Source: Cocos nucifera (taxonomy: Eukaryota > Streptophyta > Magnoliopsida > Arecales > Arecaceae). Taken from it: DNA of 64,000 nucleotides. The stretch is taken from positions 174,071 to 238,070 of the forward strand of contig QRFJ01002293.1 in assembly GCA_006176705.1 (NCBI GenBank). The letters run 5' to 3'. The notes beneath the pieces were generated by a model. The model did not search any database. It was not told where the DNA came from and worked only from the letters and a program-made list of their open reading frames with translations. Positions 44,008 through 54,988 of this stretch are shown here, one piece after another. Position numbers and translations under genes: made by a program. The first letter of the stretch is position 1. Every line of letters starts with the position of its first letter.

Positions 44008-44019
44008 GTTCTGATACTA
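44008..44019 (-). promoter_or_regulatory. tRNA-iMet primer-binding site of the gag-only copia
   Basis: Minus strand TAGTATCAGAAC, 10 of 12 against TGGTATCAGAGC; both differences are G-to-A. It lies two bases from the LTR end at 44022. Confidence 0.78.
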
Positions 44020-44021
44020 AT

Positions 44022-44901
44022 TATTATTCTTACGGCTGCTTAGAGCCAAGCCATAGATTTGATCTCTTGCATGAACCTGGGTGTTAATCTAGCAAACTGA
44101 AGAAGATCTAAGAAAGATGATAGAAGCTAGGGTTTTGGTGTTGGAACCAGAGAGAAGAGAGAAGAGAGTTAGGAAAAAAAGGATAATTGTATTCCCTTCT
44201 TCTTGTAAAAGTTACAATATCCTGGTTTATATACCCTAGAGTTTCTATATGAACCCTAATAAACCCTATCTCAAGAACTCCCTTAGGCTAACCCAATACA
44301 TGAAAGCACTCACCAAGCCCAAGTCTCACATGCTCTCATCTCCTGGATCTAATCTCAACCCATACATGAATTAGCCCTCTTAAGACCTCTCAAATTATGC
44401 CTTAAGACTCCTAGGATCAACTCAGACCCTAGCCTAAAATAGACTCTCGTGTAACTTTGCCCGTGCACTGAGCCGTCTTAGTCTCAACACTGAGCTGGCT
44501 AAGTTCCACTAGGTCGGCTTAGTCTGAAACTGAGCCGATCCAGTTTTGTGCCATGCCTGCAGTCCCAAAACTTGATCTTTCTATTTTTCCTGTGCTCTGA
44601 GAGTTAGCCGATCCAGTTTTAGACTGAGCCGACTAACCTATAGAAAATCTTCTTTCTGCAGTCTTGATTCTCCTATTTTGGTTCCTTGCTCCATCTTGAA
44701 TCTCAGATCTTCGAAGCACCAACCAAGCTTCTTGAGGCCCTCAATACCCAAACCTCAAGCCCGTGGAGAGTTACATGCCACCTCCACCCCAAGACAACTT
44801 CTATTCTAGCCCTAGGACCACACCTATCCTAGGCTCCTCGGAGCTCTCACCCTGGCTCCACCCATGGCCTCCCAAGGCTTGGGAGCACCACACCACCTAC
44901 A
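44022..44901 (-). repeat. 5' LTR of the gag-only copia
   Basis: 880 bp, the partner of 39184-40082. TATATAAA is on the minus strand at 44226-44233. On the right it is followed by GCACT and 12 bp more of gypsy2 LTR before the SIRE copia begins. Confidence 0.88.
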
Positions 44902-44918
44902 GCACTTGGACCGAAGAC
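44902..44918 (-). repeat. Gypsy2 5' LTR, part 2 (17-bp sliver between two insertions)
   Basis: GCACTTGGACCGAAGAC aligns with the gypsy1 LTR at about 3978-3994. It contains the right target copy of the gag-only copia (GCACT) and the left target copy of the SIRE copia (AAGAC). Confidence 0.72.
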
Positions 44919-46361
44919 TGTTGCCCAGCTAGACAACCCAAGAGGAAGGGTGAAGTGGGTTATTAAAACTTTTAGCAAATTTAGTGAGTGATATGCAAAG
45001 TAAATTAAGGACTGTGCAAAACAGAAAGTTACTAAGCAGTAGAAGAAATGACCAACACACAAGAGGAGAAGCACACACATAAGCATAGTGGATTTATAGT
45101 GGTTCGGTGCACTTCCAGCACCTACATCCACTCTCCAAGCGATCACTTGGAAATTTTCATGATAGTCACCTGATTACAACGTATTTGTTTTCACTAGACT
45201 CACAAACAAATCCAATTGGTTTTACCCCAAGCCAACCAATCAAAACCTTTACAAGCCTTCAACCTAAGGCTCCCCCAAACTAAACTAAGTTTGGTACAAC
45301 AATAACCCATAAAGTTTTAGCTCCAGCTAAAATTTTTACACCAAATTTAATAAAGAAGTAAATACAACACTATAAAGCCCTATTTTGATTTGGATAGTTG
45401 TCACTATAGCTTTTCTTCTTGAGGATGCTTTGAATATTTCTAATAAATGCTCTCTTTCTTCTTTGAATGCACTCAAAAGGATCAAGAAAGTATTGAATGA
45501 GAGTTGGTGAACTTTCTTTCAGACTAACTTTTCTCAAAGTGCTCTCTTTTTTTCTTTTAGGTTATATCCAGATCCTAAACTATGTTTTTCTTTTATATTT
45601 TCCTTTTTCCTTTTATCCTTAATCATTTTCAAAAGGCTTTAGGTGATTTGACAAGGATTCTAGCCATTTATAACTATTGGATATAGAAGTTAGCTATTGA
45701 AAAAAGGTTTTGGGCACAGGCAAACTTCTGCAGAACTAGCCGTTGCACTTGTCAGATTACATCGAGCTAGCTCGATTCATTCTTCGGAATGGCTCGAGTG
45801 TAGTTTCTATGCAAAGCATCATTCTATCCTTCTAAGAGAGCTGGCTTAATTTTGTGTCGGACTAGCTCGATATGCAATTAGTAAAAATAGTGTTTTCTAT
45901 TAATCTAAGACAGCCGGCTTGGTTGGAGCTTTGAGCTAGCTCGACCAGCAGAACTCCCAAATGAGTCTTCTACCATTCTAAGACAACCGACTCGGCTGAA
46001 AATCAGGTTGGCTTGATCAGCAGTTTTTTAAAATTGATCTTCTACCTTTTTGAGATAGTCGGCATAGATCCAAATCAAGCTGGCTCGACCACATGCCAAG
46101 CTAAAGAGATAAGTGCATGCCTTGCTAGGACTGGCTCGAATCAAGGATTTGTCTGCTCGAGCTTTGAGAGAGGATTCTTCTTACTCCAAAATCATTTCAA
46201 AAATAGTTCCAAATAACTCAAAGGATCTTTATTTGATTATGGATTCATTTAATGGCCTTTTTTCTTTTACAAAAAATAGACTTTGACATTTTTGAAAAGT
46301 ATTAGTATTAAGGTTATGCTCTAATATTTTGTAATCATCAAAATCATTCCTGGGGGCAACA
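44919..46361 (-). repeat. 3' LTR of the SIRE-type copia
   Basis: 1443 bp, minus-strand start TGTTGCCCCCAGGAATG. 45735-46160 holds about six repeats of a GAGCTAGCTCGA-like palindrome at roughly 60-80 bp spacing. ORFs at 44847-45146 (minus) and 46013-46216 (plus) are LTR sequence. Confidence 0.92.
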
Positions 46362-46375
46362 ATCTCTTCCTTTTT
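46362..46375 (-). promoter_or_regulatory. Polypurine tract of the SIRE-type copia
   Basis: Minus strand AAAAAGGAAGAGAT before the LTR start, preceded by TTTTGTCATCATC. That context is characteristic of SIRE-type elements. Confidence 0.78.
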
Positions 46376-47784
46376 GATGATGACAAAACATTGAGCTTAT
46401 CAAAGTAAAAGTATATTATGGATTTAAAGAGATATATAAAGAGATATTATAAATTTCAATATGCACAAGTAATTATGATAAATCGGAATGTACAAGCATT
46501 AGAAGGGATGGATGCTTTACAAAGTTAAGATATATAACAGCTTACATTAGCTCACCATTAATCAATGCATTTTATCCATAATAATCTTTAAATTAATTAA
46601 GGTCAATTAATTGAATAGAGATCCAATTTATATGCTCAAGTATTTCTTCTCTCCCTTTTTGTCAACATTAAAAATGATAAGCAATAGAGCAATACAATCA
46701 TCACAAACATTACAAATATTGAAACTAATAAACTTTTATTAAAAGATGAAGTTGATTACATGTTTGTATTATTTACAAAAAGATACGACCAAACAATACA
46801 ATATTAGAGTTTATTTCAAAAAAACATAGCAAAAAGATAAGATTTTGGTCCTAAGACAACTATTCCTCATCTGAAGAAAATTTAATGATGGGACCAGAAG
46901 AGGAGGTGGAAGATGTAGTTGGTTTGCTTCGGGCTCTTGCAAAAGGTTCAGGACAAGAGGTTAGAAAGCCAATACCGGGTCTAATGGTAGCACTGAAAGG
47001 GGGTCTGGCAAAAGAGGATTCAGGTAGGCTAGGTGAAGGTCTAGGCTATGATGAGCGAGGAAAAATCTAAGAGATTAGATCACCCAACATTCTATCAAAT
47101 TTTTGAAGTGCTAAATCATAATTTCAGTACCACCCTACTGAGTGATGACAAGTTCTTCAATCCTTCTAGTAATCTTGGCCACTTCTCCAGTCAGTAGTTA
47201 TATCTATCTAGAAGATCCAATGCTTTCTTTTTCTAAATTTTTGAATCTTTGAGATAGATTAGTTATTTGTTGACTAATCATTTCAATCTACCCCTCAGAA
47301 AAAATTCTCTATTCTTCTAGACTTTGAGTGAACTAATGTTTAAGGTCAGAATACATGTCATCCAATTTCCTTGAGATTTATCCCATAACTTGCTCTACAA
47401 TGCTATCAACTGAGAAACTTGGAAAAGTGTAGGAGCACAAGGAGAAGTCGGATGATGTTCTCTAGCAACTGATCCTAGTGTCGGTGTGGAAATAGAGGAT
47501 GATGGAGGAGCAGCAGGCGCCAGTGAGGAAGGCCTGGCTGAATCTGAAGAAGAGGATGATTCTGAGATGTGAGGGTGATCTTCTTCATTTTCTTTAATTC
47601 ATACATCATTTTCTTTCTTAAATTTCATTCGATATAGAGTTTGAATGGTGTAGTAGTCAGTGTGAGTTAGAGATTTAGAAATTTCTCCCTCCAAGTCTAT
47701 ACCTGCCTCAGTGAACAATAGGGTGAAGACCATTCCGTACGGTAAGCAAGCTTTTCCTTTTGATCTACCAGTAGTGCTCTTGAT
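46376..47784 (-). other. Downstream continuation of the extra ORF and untranslated end
   Basis: After the TAG at 47785 the same frame continues with KGKACLPYGMVFTLLFTEAG and IDLEGEISKSLTHTDYYTIQ, then an acidic and Ser/Pro/Ala-rich linker. A coil-like stretch with several stops follows to about 47200. Nothing is recognised from 46376 to 47200; the plus-strand ORF 46885-47070 is unsupported. Confidence 0.5.
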
Positions 47785-48591
47785 CTATTCTATCATCATG
47801 AAGGGCAGATTTAATGATGTTCCATTCACCATATGTACAATTACTGCTAAATCCTTTGAAGACAACCAATCAAATCTCCCAATCCTTAGAAAGAAAATTC
47901 TACATAATAGGCTATGGAGAAGATTCAACTCAACTAGCAAGATGTTTGCATTGTATATATTCCTGTGGTCAATATTTTCTCTGCCAAGGAGTCTTTTAAG
48001 ATTTTCAAAGTCATTATCTAGACTAAGGGCTCGAATCCCACCATGAGGCATGTGTAACAAGTGCCCTAAGCTTCTTGGGTCCAAAATGATTTCTATTCCT
48101 TTGACTTCTGACCAAATGGAGTCTGAGCCAATCCTCAGATTTTGAAAAAACTCCCTTACAAGTCGAGGATAAGTGGAAATATCCAATGAGTGAATCATTT
48201 TCCACCCTTGCTGTCGAATCCATGACCCAATCCAAAAATTTTCATTGTTAGGAAACTCGAAACTGACCTTTCTCTCAGTGGTGATGGCTCTAGAAGCCAT
48301 TGATGGTTGGTTTGGAGAAGTAGAAGGCATTAAGCTCGTCGTTCCCCCCATTTTTGAGTGAATGACCGATTGTTCTTCCATGCAGCGCTTCTTCGAGACT
48401 GTCGTGCGAGATTTGGGTGCCATCGTTCTTGGATTTGAGAGGGTTTGAGTAGTGGATTGAGAGGGAAAGTGATTCGGAAGGTTTTTTGGAGAATAGCCGG
48501 GAAAAGGTTGAGATGGGGCAGGCTCGGAATGAATAATAGGGCTTTTGGAAGGAAGGAGCGACTTAAATAAAGGACTGGTCCTGACCATCAA
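47785..48591 (-). pseudogene. Extra ORF of the SIRE-type copia: plant transposon protein-like
   Basis: 268 open codons downstream of RNase H, in the same orientation as pol. There is a Ser/Pro/Thr-rich N-terminal 90 residues, then a conserved-looking domain: GWKMIHSLDISTYPRLVREF, FQNLRI, VKGIEIILDPRSLGHLLHMP, LLVELNLLHSLLCRIFFLRI. This pattern (REF..NLR, VRG..I.L....L..LL.IP) is that of the plant 'putative plant transposon protein' domain. A TAG at 47785 cuts it and the frame then continues with CLPYGMVFTLLF. No signal peptide or clear membrane anchor is seen, so I do not call it an envelope gene. The start may be Met 48591 or MAPKSRTT near 48423. Its role is unknown. Confidence 0.65.
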
Positions 48592-48762
48592 GCAAGCTCA
48601 ATTTCCAATCGGGCCAGCTCGACAGCCGAGCTAGCTTGAAGGTGTATTCAATCCAGCTCGAATCGAAGGAAAAACTAAATTTTAAATTAATTTGAATCTT
48701 CAAACAATTATAATTAACTTAAATCAACTTATGAGAAAGAGTGATAAAGAAATAACAATTAT

Positions 48763-48981
48763 TCAAAGAGGATTGCATATTCCTTGTTCACCTCTAATTA
48801 TATTGTATCTATCCTCATTCAAAGGTTTTGTGAAAATGTCTACCAATTGATTTTTAGTTGAAACAAATTCGAGTATTATGTCACCTTTTTGAACATGATA
48901 TCTAATAAAGTGATGTCTAATTTCAAAATGTTTTGTTCTAGAGTATTGAATGAGATTTTTAGTTAAGTTTATGGCACTCAT
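48763..48981 (-). pseudogene. RNase H C-terminal fragment of the SIRE-type copia
   Basis: 72 codons: SAINLTKNLIQYSRTKHFEI, RHHFIRYHVQKGDIILEFVS and TKNQLVDIFTKPLNEDRYN. These are the usual last blocks of SIRE RNase H. Confidence 0.9.
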
Positions 48982-49251
48982 GTTATTATATTTTAATGGA
49001 ATTTTATCTTGTTTAATGCCATAATCCTTAACTTATTGCTTAATCCAAAGAAGTTAAGCATAGCAACTTGGCTACAACGTACTCAGCCTCAGCCCTGGAC
49101 AAGGCTACCGAATTTTGATTTTTGCTGAATCAAGAGATTAAGTTTAATCCAAAAAATTAACATGTAGCAGAAGTACATTTTCTATCAATTCTACAATCTC
49201 TATAATCAGCATCAGAAAAATCAATTAAGTTAATTGGGTTTGCTTAGAATA

Positions 49252-49984
49252 TCATAGTCCTAAGTTTTGTGTACCTAATAAATATCTTAAGATTCTTTTA
49301 ACAGCCATCATGTGAGATTCCTTAGAATCAGATTGAAATCTAGCACAAATGCAAATACTAAAAAGTATATCAGGTCTATTAGCAGTTAAATAAAGTAGAG
49401 AACCAATTATACCTCTATAAAGTTTTTGATTGATACCTCTTACCATGTTCATCTTTATCCAATTTGCAAGATGGGCTCATGGGTGTGCCAATTTTCTTTG
49501 CATTCTCCATTCTAAACTTCTTTAATACTTCTTGTATATACTTGGTTTGGGAAAGAAAAATGCCTTCTTTAGTTTGTTTGATTTGAAGCACAAAGAAGAA
49601 TGTTAGCTCCCCCATCATGCTCATTACAAATTTGCCCCGCATTAAGTTGGCAAATTCTTAGCGAAGATTTTCATTAGTTGAACCAAAGATATTGTCATCT
49701 ACGTATATTTGAACAATAAGTAGATCTGATTTCTTTCTTTTTAAAAATAATATTGTATCTACACTACCTCTAGAAAAATTATTATTGAGCAGAAATTTAC
49801 TTAATCTATCATACCATGCTCTTGGAGCTTGTTTCAAACCATACAATGCTTTATTGAGTTTGAAAACATGATTTGGAAGACTATTATTTTCAAAGCTTGG
49901 TGGTTGCTCTATATAAACCTCTTCAGTAATAAAACCATTTAAGAATGTACTTTTTATATCCATTTGGTACAATTTGAAATTCAT
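49252..49984 (-). pseudogene. Reverse transcriptase fragments of the SIRE-type copia
   Basis: 49658-49984 has YQMDIKSTFLNGFITEEVYI (first Asp), LYGLKQAPRAWYDRLSKFLL and VQIYVDDNIFGSTNE (active site). 49415-49642 has GELTFFFVLQIKQTKEGIFL and TKYIQEVLKKFRME. 49252-49452, in another frame, has YRGIIGSLLYLTANRPDILF and RYLLGTQNLGL. The N-terminal entry part is degraded near 50000-50200. Confidence 0.9.
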
Positions 49985-50846
49985 AAAATAAGCAAAAGCA
50001 AGTAGAAATCTAATAGCCTCTAATCTTGCTACAGGTGCACAAGTTTCATCAAAATCTATTACTTCTTCTTGATTATATTCTTTAGCTACTAATCTAGATT
50101 TATTTCTTATTACATTATCATTTTCATCAAGCTTATTTCTGAATATCTATTTAGTGCCAATGATAGGATAATTAGAGGGACTATCAACCAGTGTCCATAC
50201 TTGTTTCTTTTGAATTGATTTAATTCCTCTTGTATGGCAATTAACCAATTTGGATCATTTTCTGCTTCTTCAATTATTTTAGGTTCTATTTTAGAGATAA
50301 ATATAAGATAATTATGATGTTCTCTAAAATTAGATCTAGTTCTTACACCTTGAGATGGATCACCAATTATAAGGTCTTTAGGGTGATTTTATGCATACCT
50401 CCATTCTTTGGATAGATCTGAATATTGTTGGTTTATATCTTCTTCTTGTACTTCTTGTTCATTATTGTTTGGCTCATTTTCTTCATCATGATTTGGTTTG
50501 CCTTTCAAGGTTAGTTCTTTTACTTCTTTTTCTAAATTTCCTGCATCATCATCAAAAGCATCTTCCTTTCTTAATGAAAAGTTGTTAAATTCATCAAAGC
50601 CAATGTGAATAGATTCTTCAACAACTAAAGTATGCTTGTTGAAGACTCTATATACTTTGCTTGATATTGAGTATCCAAGGAAGATACCCTCATCAAACTT
50701 AGCATCAAATTTTTTAAATTTATCTTTTCCATTATTTAAGATAAAACATTTGTATCCAAATACATGAAAATAATTGATATTAGGCCTTCTACCTTTCTAA
50801 AGCTCATAGGGGGTTTTCTTAAGAATGGGATGGATCAAAAAATGAT

Positions 50847-51657
50847 TCAAAATATAACAAGCAGTGTTAATGGCTTCAGCCCAAAAAAATTTTGGAAGAC
50901 TTGCTTCACATAACATAGTTCTGCCATTTCTTCTAAAGTTCTATTCTTTCTCTTAACAACACCATTTTGCTGTGGTGTTCTTGGAGTAGAAAAGTTATGT
51001 TCTATTCCATTTTCATTATAAAATATTTTAAATTTTTGATTTCTTAAATTTAGTACCATGATCACTTCTGATTTTAATTATTGTTGAGTTCTTTTCATTT
51101 GAAGTCTTTCTATAGGATTTTGAAAAAGCGATAAAAACTTCATCTTTATGTGCTAAAAATAGAACCCAAGTAAAACGTGAAAAATCATCTTTGATCACAA
51201 GTCCATATCTCTTTTCTCCTAGGCTTGAGGTCCTAATAGGTCCAAACAAGTTCATGTGAATTAATTCTAGAGGTCTAGATGTTGAAACAATATTTTTGGA
51301 TTTGAAACTCCTAGTTTGTTTACCAAGTTGACATGCATCACAAACATGATCATTTTCAAAGTTAAATTTAGATAAGCCTTTGACTAAATCTTTAGCAACC
51401 AATTTTGATAATGTGTGCATGCTTGCATAACCTAATCTATGATGCCATAGCCAAGTAGTTTCTTTGATCTTAGTATCTTTAGCAATAAGACATTGGCCGC
51501 TCTTCATGGTTATCTCATCAAGATCAATCACGTAGATATTTCCATATCTATGTCTAATGAACATAATACTATTATCAAATGAACTAATGACTTTGCATAT
51601 AGATGATTCAAAAATGACTTTGAACTCTTTATCACACAATTGATTGATGCTTAACAA
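50847..51657 (-). pseudogene. Integrase of the SIRE-type copia with lost catalytic residues
   Basis: 51028-51657 carries WLWHHRLGYASMHTLSKLVA with CDACQLGKQTRSF (zinc region), ELIHMNLFGPIRTSSLGEKR (Asn where the first Asp belongs) and IIKIRSDHGTKF (second Asp). 50847-51065, in another frame, has TPRTPQQNGVVKRKNRTLEE with Lys where the catalytic Glu belongs. It could not join DNA. Confidence 0.92.
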
Positions 51658-51665
51658 ATTATGCT

Positions 51666-51899
51666 TTAAGTTATCAACAAGTAAAATATTCTCAATAAAG
51701 ATGGAGGGAGAGAGTTGGATTTTACCAATACCAATAATTTTTTCCTTTTATTATCACCAAAAGTAACCAATCCTCTATTACTTTTCTCAAGGGTGATGAA
51801 TTGATCCTTGTCACCCATCATATATTTTGAACAGCCGCTATCAAAATACCATACTCTTTCAACTTCATCGACTGCAAGACATTCTTGTAAAATAATCAA
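51666..51899 (-). pseudogene. Protease fragment of the SIRE-type copia
   Basis: 77 codons with RVWYFDSGCSKYMMGDKDQF and VTFGDNKR, the aspartic protease block. DSG is intact, unlike in the inner and outer copia elements. Confidence 0.82.
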
Positions 51900-51916
51900 G
51901 TGGCTGATCTAGGTAC

Positions 51917-53497
51917 CTAAGTTTTCTTAGGTCCTTTAGGATTAGCATTCATGGTTTCCTTGGAAACCCAAATTTTTTTAACTAAATTTTCATTAGTTTT
52001 ACTATAAATACATGCATGTGCTTTTTGTCCTATCTTACCATAGCAGAAATAAGCAATATTTGAAGAGAAATATGATAATGTTGATTTAGTGTAAAGATTC
52101 TTTAAGAGCTTTTGTTTCTTGTTAGGATTATAACCTATTCTAGCTTTATCATAGATAGCTTTTTGGTTATGTAAGATCATTTTTAATTTTTTAGAACTAC
52201 ATGTGAACTTATCAACCAATGGTTTTAGCATTTGAACTTTCTTTCTCAAAGAATCATTTTTCTCTACTAAAATCTTACTTCTTTGTTGAATTTCATCTTT
52301 TCCCTTGGATGAGGTATCACATGTTATTTTCATATTTTTATTTTTACTAAAAATATTTCTAAATTTTTTCATTAGATCGTAAAAGGCATCTTGTAATTCA
52401 TCAAAAGAATATTCTTGATCAATTTTGGAGTTTATCTCATTTTCTTGTGCCATGAAACACAGGTTTATGATATCTTTAGATTCTTCATCGAAGATAGATT
52501 CGTTGCTGTCGCTCCATGTTGCAATCATTGCTTTCTTTTTGGCCTTCTTGATGCTTTTCTTTAAGTTGGGGCAGTCAGTCTTGAAATGCCCAAGATTTTT
52601 GCACTCAAAGCATAAAGGCAATTCCCCTTCTTTATCCTTGTCCTTGCTTGTTTCACCTCTATTAAAGGATTTCTTCTTGAAGCCTTGCTTTCTTCTTCTT
52701 ATAAACTTCTTAAACTTTCTTATAATCAGTGCTATATCCTCATCTTCTTCATCTTCATCCATTGACTCATCTTCTTCTTTATCAATTACAGTAGATTTGA
52801 GGGCTATGGTTCACTTCTTTTTTCCTTCATCTTCATTGTGCTGCTTCATGGTGATTTCATGGGTCATCGGCGATCCAATCAGCTCTTCCAAGGGTAGCTT
52901 ATTCAAGTCTTTAGCCTCTTGAATTGCAGTGACCTTTGCCTCCTATGACTTCGGCAAAGATCTAAGTATTTTTCTTACCAAATCACTACTAGAATAAATC
53001 TTTCTAAGAGTTTTTAGACTGTTAGTTATATCAATAAAATGAGTGAACATTTCTATGATTGATTCAGTGGATTCCATTTTGAAAAGCTCATATTGGTGCA
53101 CTAGCATGTTAATCTTAGATTTCTTAACTTGGTTTGTGTCCTCATGACTAACTATGAGTCTATCCCAAATTTTTTTTATAGAATTATAAGTAGAGATTTG
53201 GTTAAACTCGTTGGCATCCAAGGCACAATACAAAACATTCATATCCTTGGCATTTAGCTGAATTGATCTCTTATCTTCCTCACTCCAATCTTTTTTAGAT
53301 TTGGATGTGCTAATGCCATCGACTACAATAGTGGATGGGTGCGGCCCATTGATTATGATACTCTATATATCATAATCAAGATCTTGAATGAAGATTCTCA
53401 TGCATGCTTTCCAATATATGTAGTTTGTGCCATTAAAAAGTGGTGGTCTATTGGTGGATTACCCGTCGATAAGTGAACCACCCAATTATGTTGTCAT
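51917..53497 (-). pseudogene. Gag of the SIRE-type copia
   Basis: One frame with stops. The N-terminus from 53497 has PPLFNGTNYIYWKACMRIFI, then 52943-53242 (MNVLYCALDANEFNQISTYN, SIKKIWDRL, SLKTLRKIYSS). 51917-52762 is a 281-codon open stretch. It holds IALIIRKFKKFIRRRKQGFK, a zinc knuckle CFECKNLGHFKTDC (intact), a long charged coil-like region and a second, damaged knuckle near 52040. It ends ANPKGPKKT before protease. The size and layout are typical of SIRE gag. Confidence 0.9.
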
Positions 53498-53542
53498 GAT
53501 CTTTATCTCCTGATGGTTAGATCAGTGCTAGCTAAGAACCAA

Positions 53543-53554
53543 GCTCTGATACGA
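53543..53554 (-). promoter_or_regulatory. tRNA-iMet primer-binding site of the SIRE-type copia
   Basis: Minus strand TCGTATCAGAGC, 11 of 12 against TGGTATCAGAGC, two bases from the LTR end at 53557. Confidence 0.88.
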
Positions 53555-53556
53555 CT

Positions 53557-54988
53557 TGTTGTCCAGCTAGACAATTCAAGAGGGGGATGAATTGGATTAT
53601 TAAAAGTTTTAGCAAATTTAGTGAGTGATATGCAGAGTAAATAAAGGATTGTATAGAACAGAAAGTTACTAAGTAGTAAAAAAAATAACCAACATACAAG
53701 AGGAGAAGCACACACACAAGCACAGTGGATTTATAGTGGTTCGGTAAACTTACATCCACTCTCCAAGTGACCCCTTGAAAATTTCTACTATAATCATCTA
53801 ATTACAGCATATTTATTTTCACCGAGCTCACAAACAAATCCAATTGATTTTACCCCAGGCTAACCAATCAAAATCTTACAAGCCTTCGACCTAAGGCTCT
53901 CCCAAACTAAATTAAGTTTGGTACAACAATAACCCTTCAAGCTTCATCCCCAGCTAAAACTTTTACACCAAATTTGATAAAGAAGTAAATACAACACTAT
54001 AAAGCCCTATTTCAGTTTGGATGGTTGTCGTTGTAGCTTTTCTTCTAGAGGATGCTTTGAATGTTTCTAATAAATACTCTCTTTTCTCTTTAAATGTACT
54101 CAGAAGGATCAAGAAAGTATTGAATGAGAGTTGGTGAACTTTCATTCAGATTAACTTTTCTCAAAGTGCTCTCTTTTTGTCTTTTTGGTTATATCTAGAT
54201 CTTAAACTATATTTTTCTTTTATATTTTTCTTTTTTCTTTTGTTCTTAATCATTTTCAAAAGATTTTAGATGATTTGACAAGGATTTTGGCCATTTATGA
54301 CTATTGGAGATCGAAGTTAGCCATTAAGAAAAGGTTCTGAGCTAAGGCAGACTTTTGTAGAACTAGCCATTGCATCTGTTAGATTGCATCGAGCTGGCTT
54401 GATTCATGCTTCAGATCGGCTCGAGTATAGGTTCTATGCAAAGCATCGTTCTATCCTTCTAAAAGAGCCAGTTTGATTTTATGTCGGGCTGGCTCAATCG
54501 ATAATCAACAAAAATAGTATTTTCTATTGATCAGAGATAGCCGACTCGGTTGGAGCTTCGAGCTGGCTCGACCAGCAGAACTCTCAAATGAGTCTTCTGC
54601 CATTTTGAGATAGCCGACTTGGCTGGGAATTGGGTCAGCTCGATCAGCAGTTTTTCAAAACTGATCTTTTGGCTTTCTGAGATAGTCGGCTTGAATCCAA
54701 ATCAAGTCGGCTCGACTGCATGCCAAACCAAAGAGACAAGTGTGTGTCATGCTAGGGTTGGCTCGAATCAAGGATGGGTTAGCTTGGGCTTTGAGAGATA
54801 ATTCTTCTTACTCCAAAACCATTTCAAAAATAGTTCCAAATAACTCAAAGGATCTTCATTAGATTATGGATTCATTTAATGCCCATTTTTCTTCTATAAA
54901 AAATAGACTTTGACATTCATGAAAAGTATTAGTATTAAGATTATGCTCTAATATTTTGTAATCAATAAAATCATTCCTAGGGGCAACA
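53557..54988 (-). repeat. 5' LTR of the SIRE-type copia
   Basis: 1432 bp, the partner of 44919-46361. 54370-54790 repeats the GAGCTGGCTCGA-like palindromes of the partner. ORFs 53503-53759 and 53963-54145 (minus) and 54619-54801 (plus) are LTR sequence. Confidence 0.92.

Larger units (their letters stand above)
39184..44901 (-). mobile_element. Gag-only copia element (TR-GAG-like), holding a solo LTR
   Basis: LTRs 39184-40082 and 44022-44901 (0.9 kb) with flanks GCACC and GCACT. A copia-type iMet primer site is at 44008-44019, and AAGATGGATAT precedes the 3' LTR as a weak purine tract. After removing the foreign LTR and one target copy (41679-43965) the interior is only about 1.65 kb and holds gag with a C-terminal extension but no protease, integrase, RT or RNase H. 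Such elements with terminal repeats and gag only are known in plants as TR-GAG. A simple pol deletion is the alternative. Confidence 0.75.
48763..53497 (-). pseudogene. Gag-pol of the SIRE-type copia, decayed
   Basis: ATG at 53497, only 45 bp from the primer site. Frames shift at least four times. Gag lies at about 51917-53497, protease near 51860 (WYFDSGCSKYMM, DSG intact), integrase 50847-51657, RT about 49250-50200 and RNase H 48763-49100. Integrase lacks two catalytic residues: the first Asp is Asn (LIHMNLFGP) and the Glu is Lys (NGVVKRKNRT). The second Asp remains (IRSDHGTKF). RT keeps YVDD (QIYVDDNIFG). Inactive. Confidence 0.9.
44919..54988 (-). mobile_element. SIRE/Maximus-type Ty1-copia element, full length
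   Basis: LTRs 44919-46361 and 53557-54988 with the exact target duplication AAGAC (44914-44918 and 54989-54993). In minus order: 5' LTR, primer site (53543-53554), very short leader, gag from 53497, protease, integrase, RT, RNase H to 48763, an extra ORF (about 47200-48591), purine tract, 3' LTR. The long gag with a two-knuckle layout, phrases such as MALLxRKFxKF-like text at 52720, and a purine tract after TTTTGTCATCATC are features I know from SIRE elements. All genes are broken. Confidence 0.93.

Noticed and set aside
47711..48046. Plus-strand 111-codon ORF
   Set aside because: Antisense shadow of the SIRE extra ORF.
47785..48591. Envelope gene in the SIRE element
   Set aside because: No signal peptide, no convincing membrane anchor and no env-type text; the plant transposon-protein pattern fits better.
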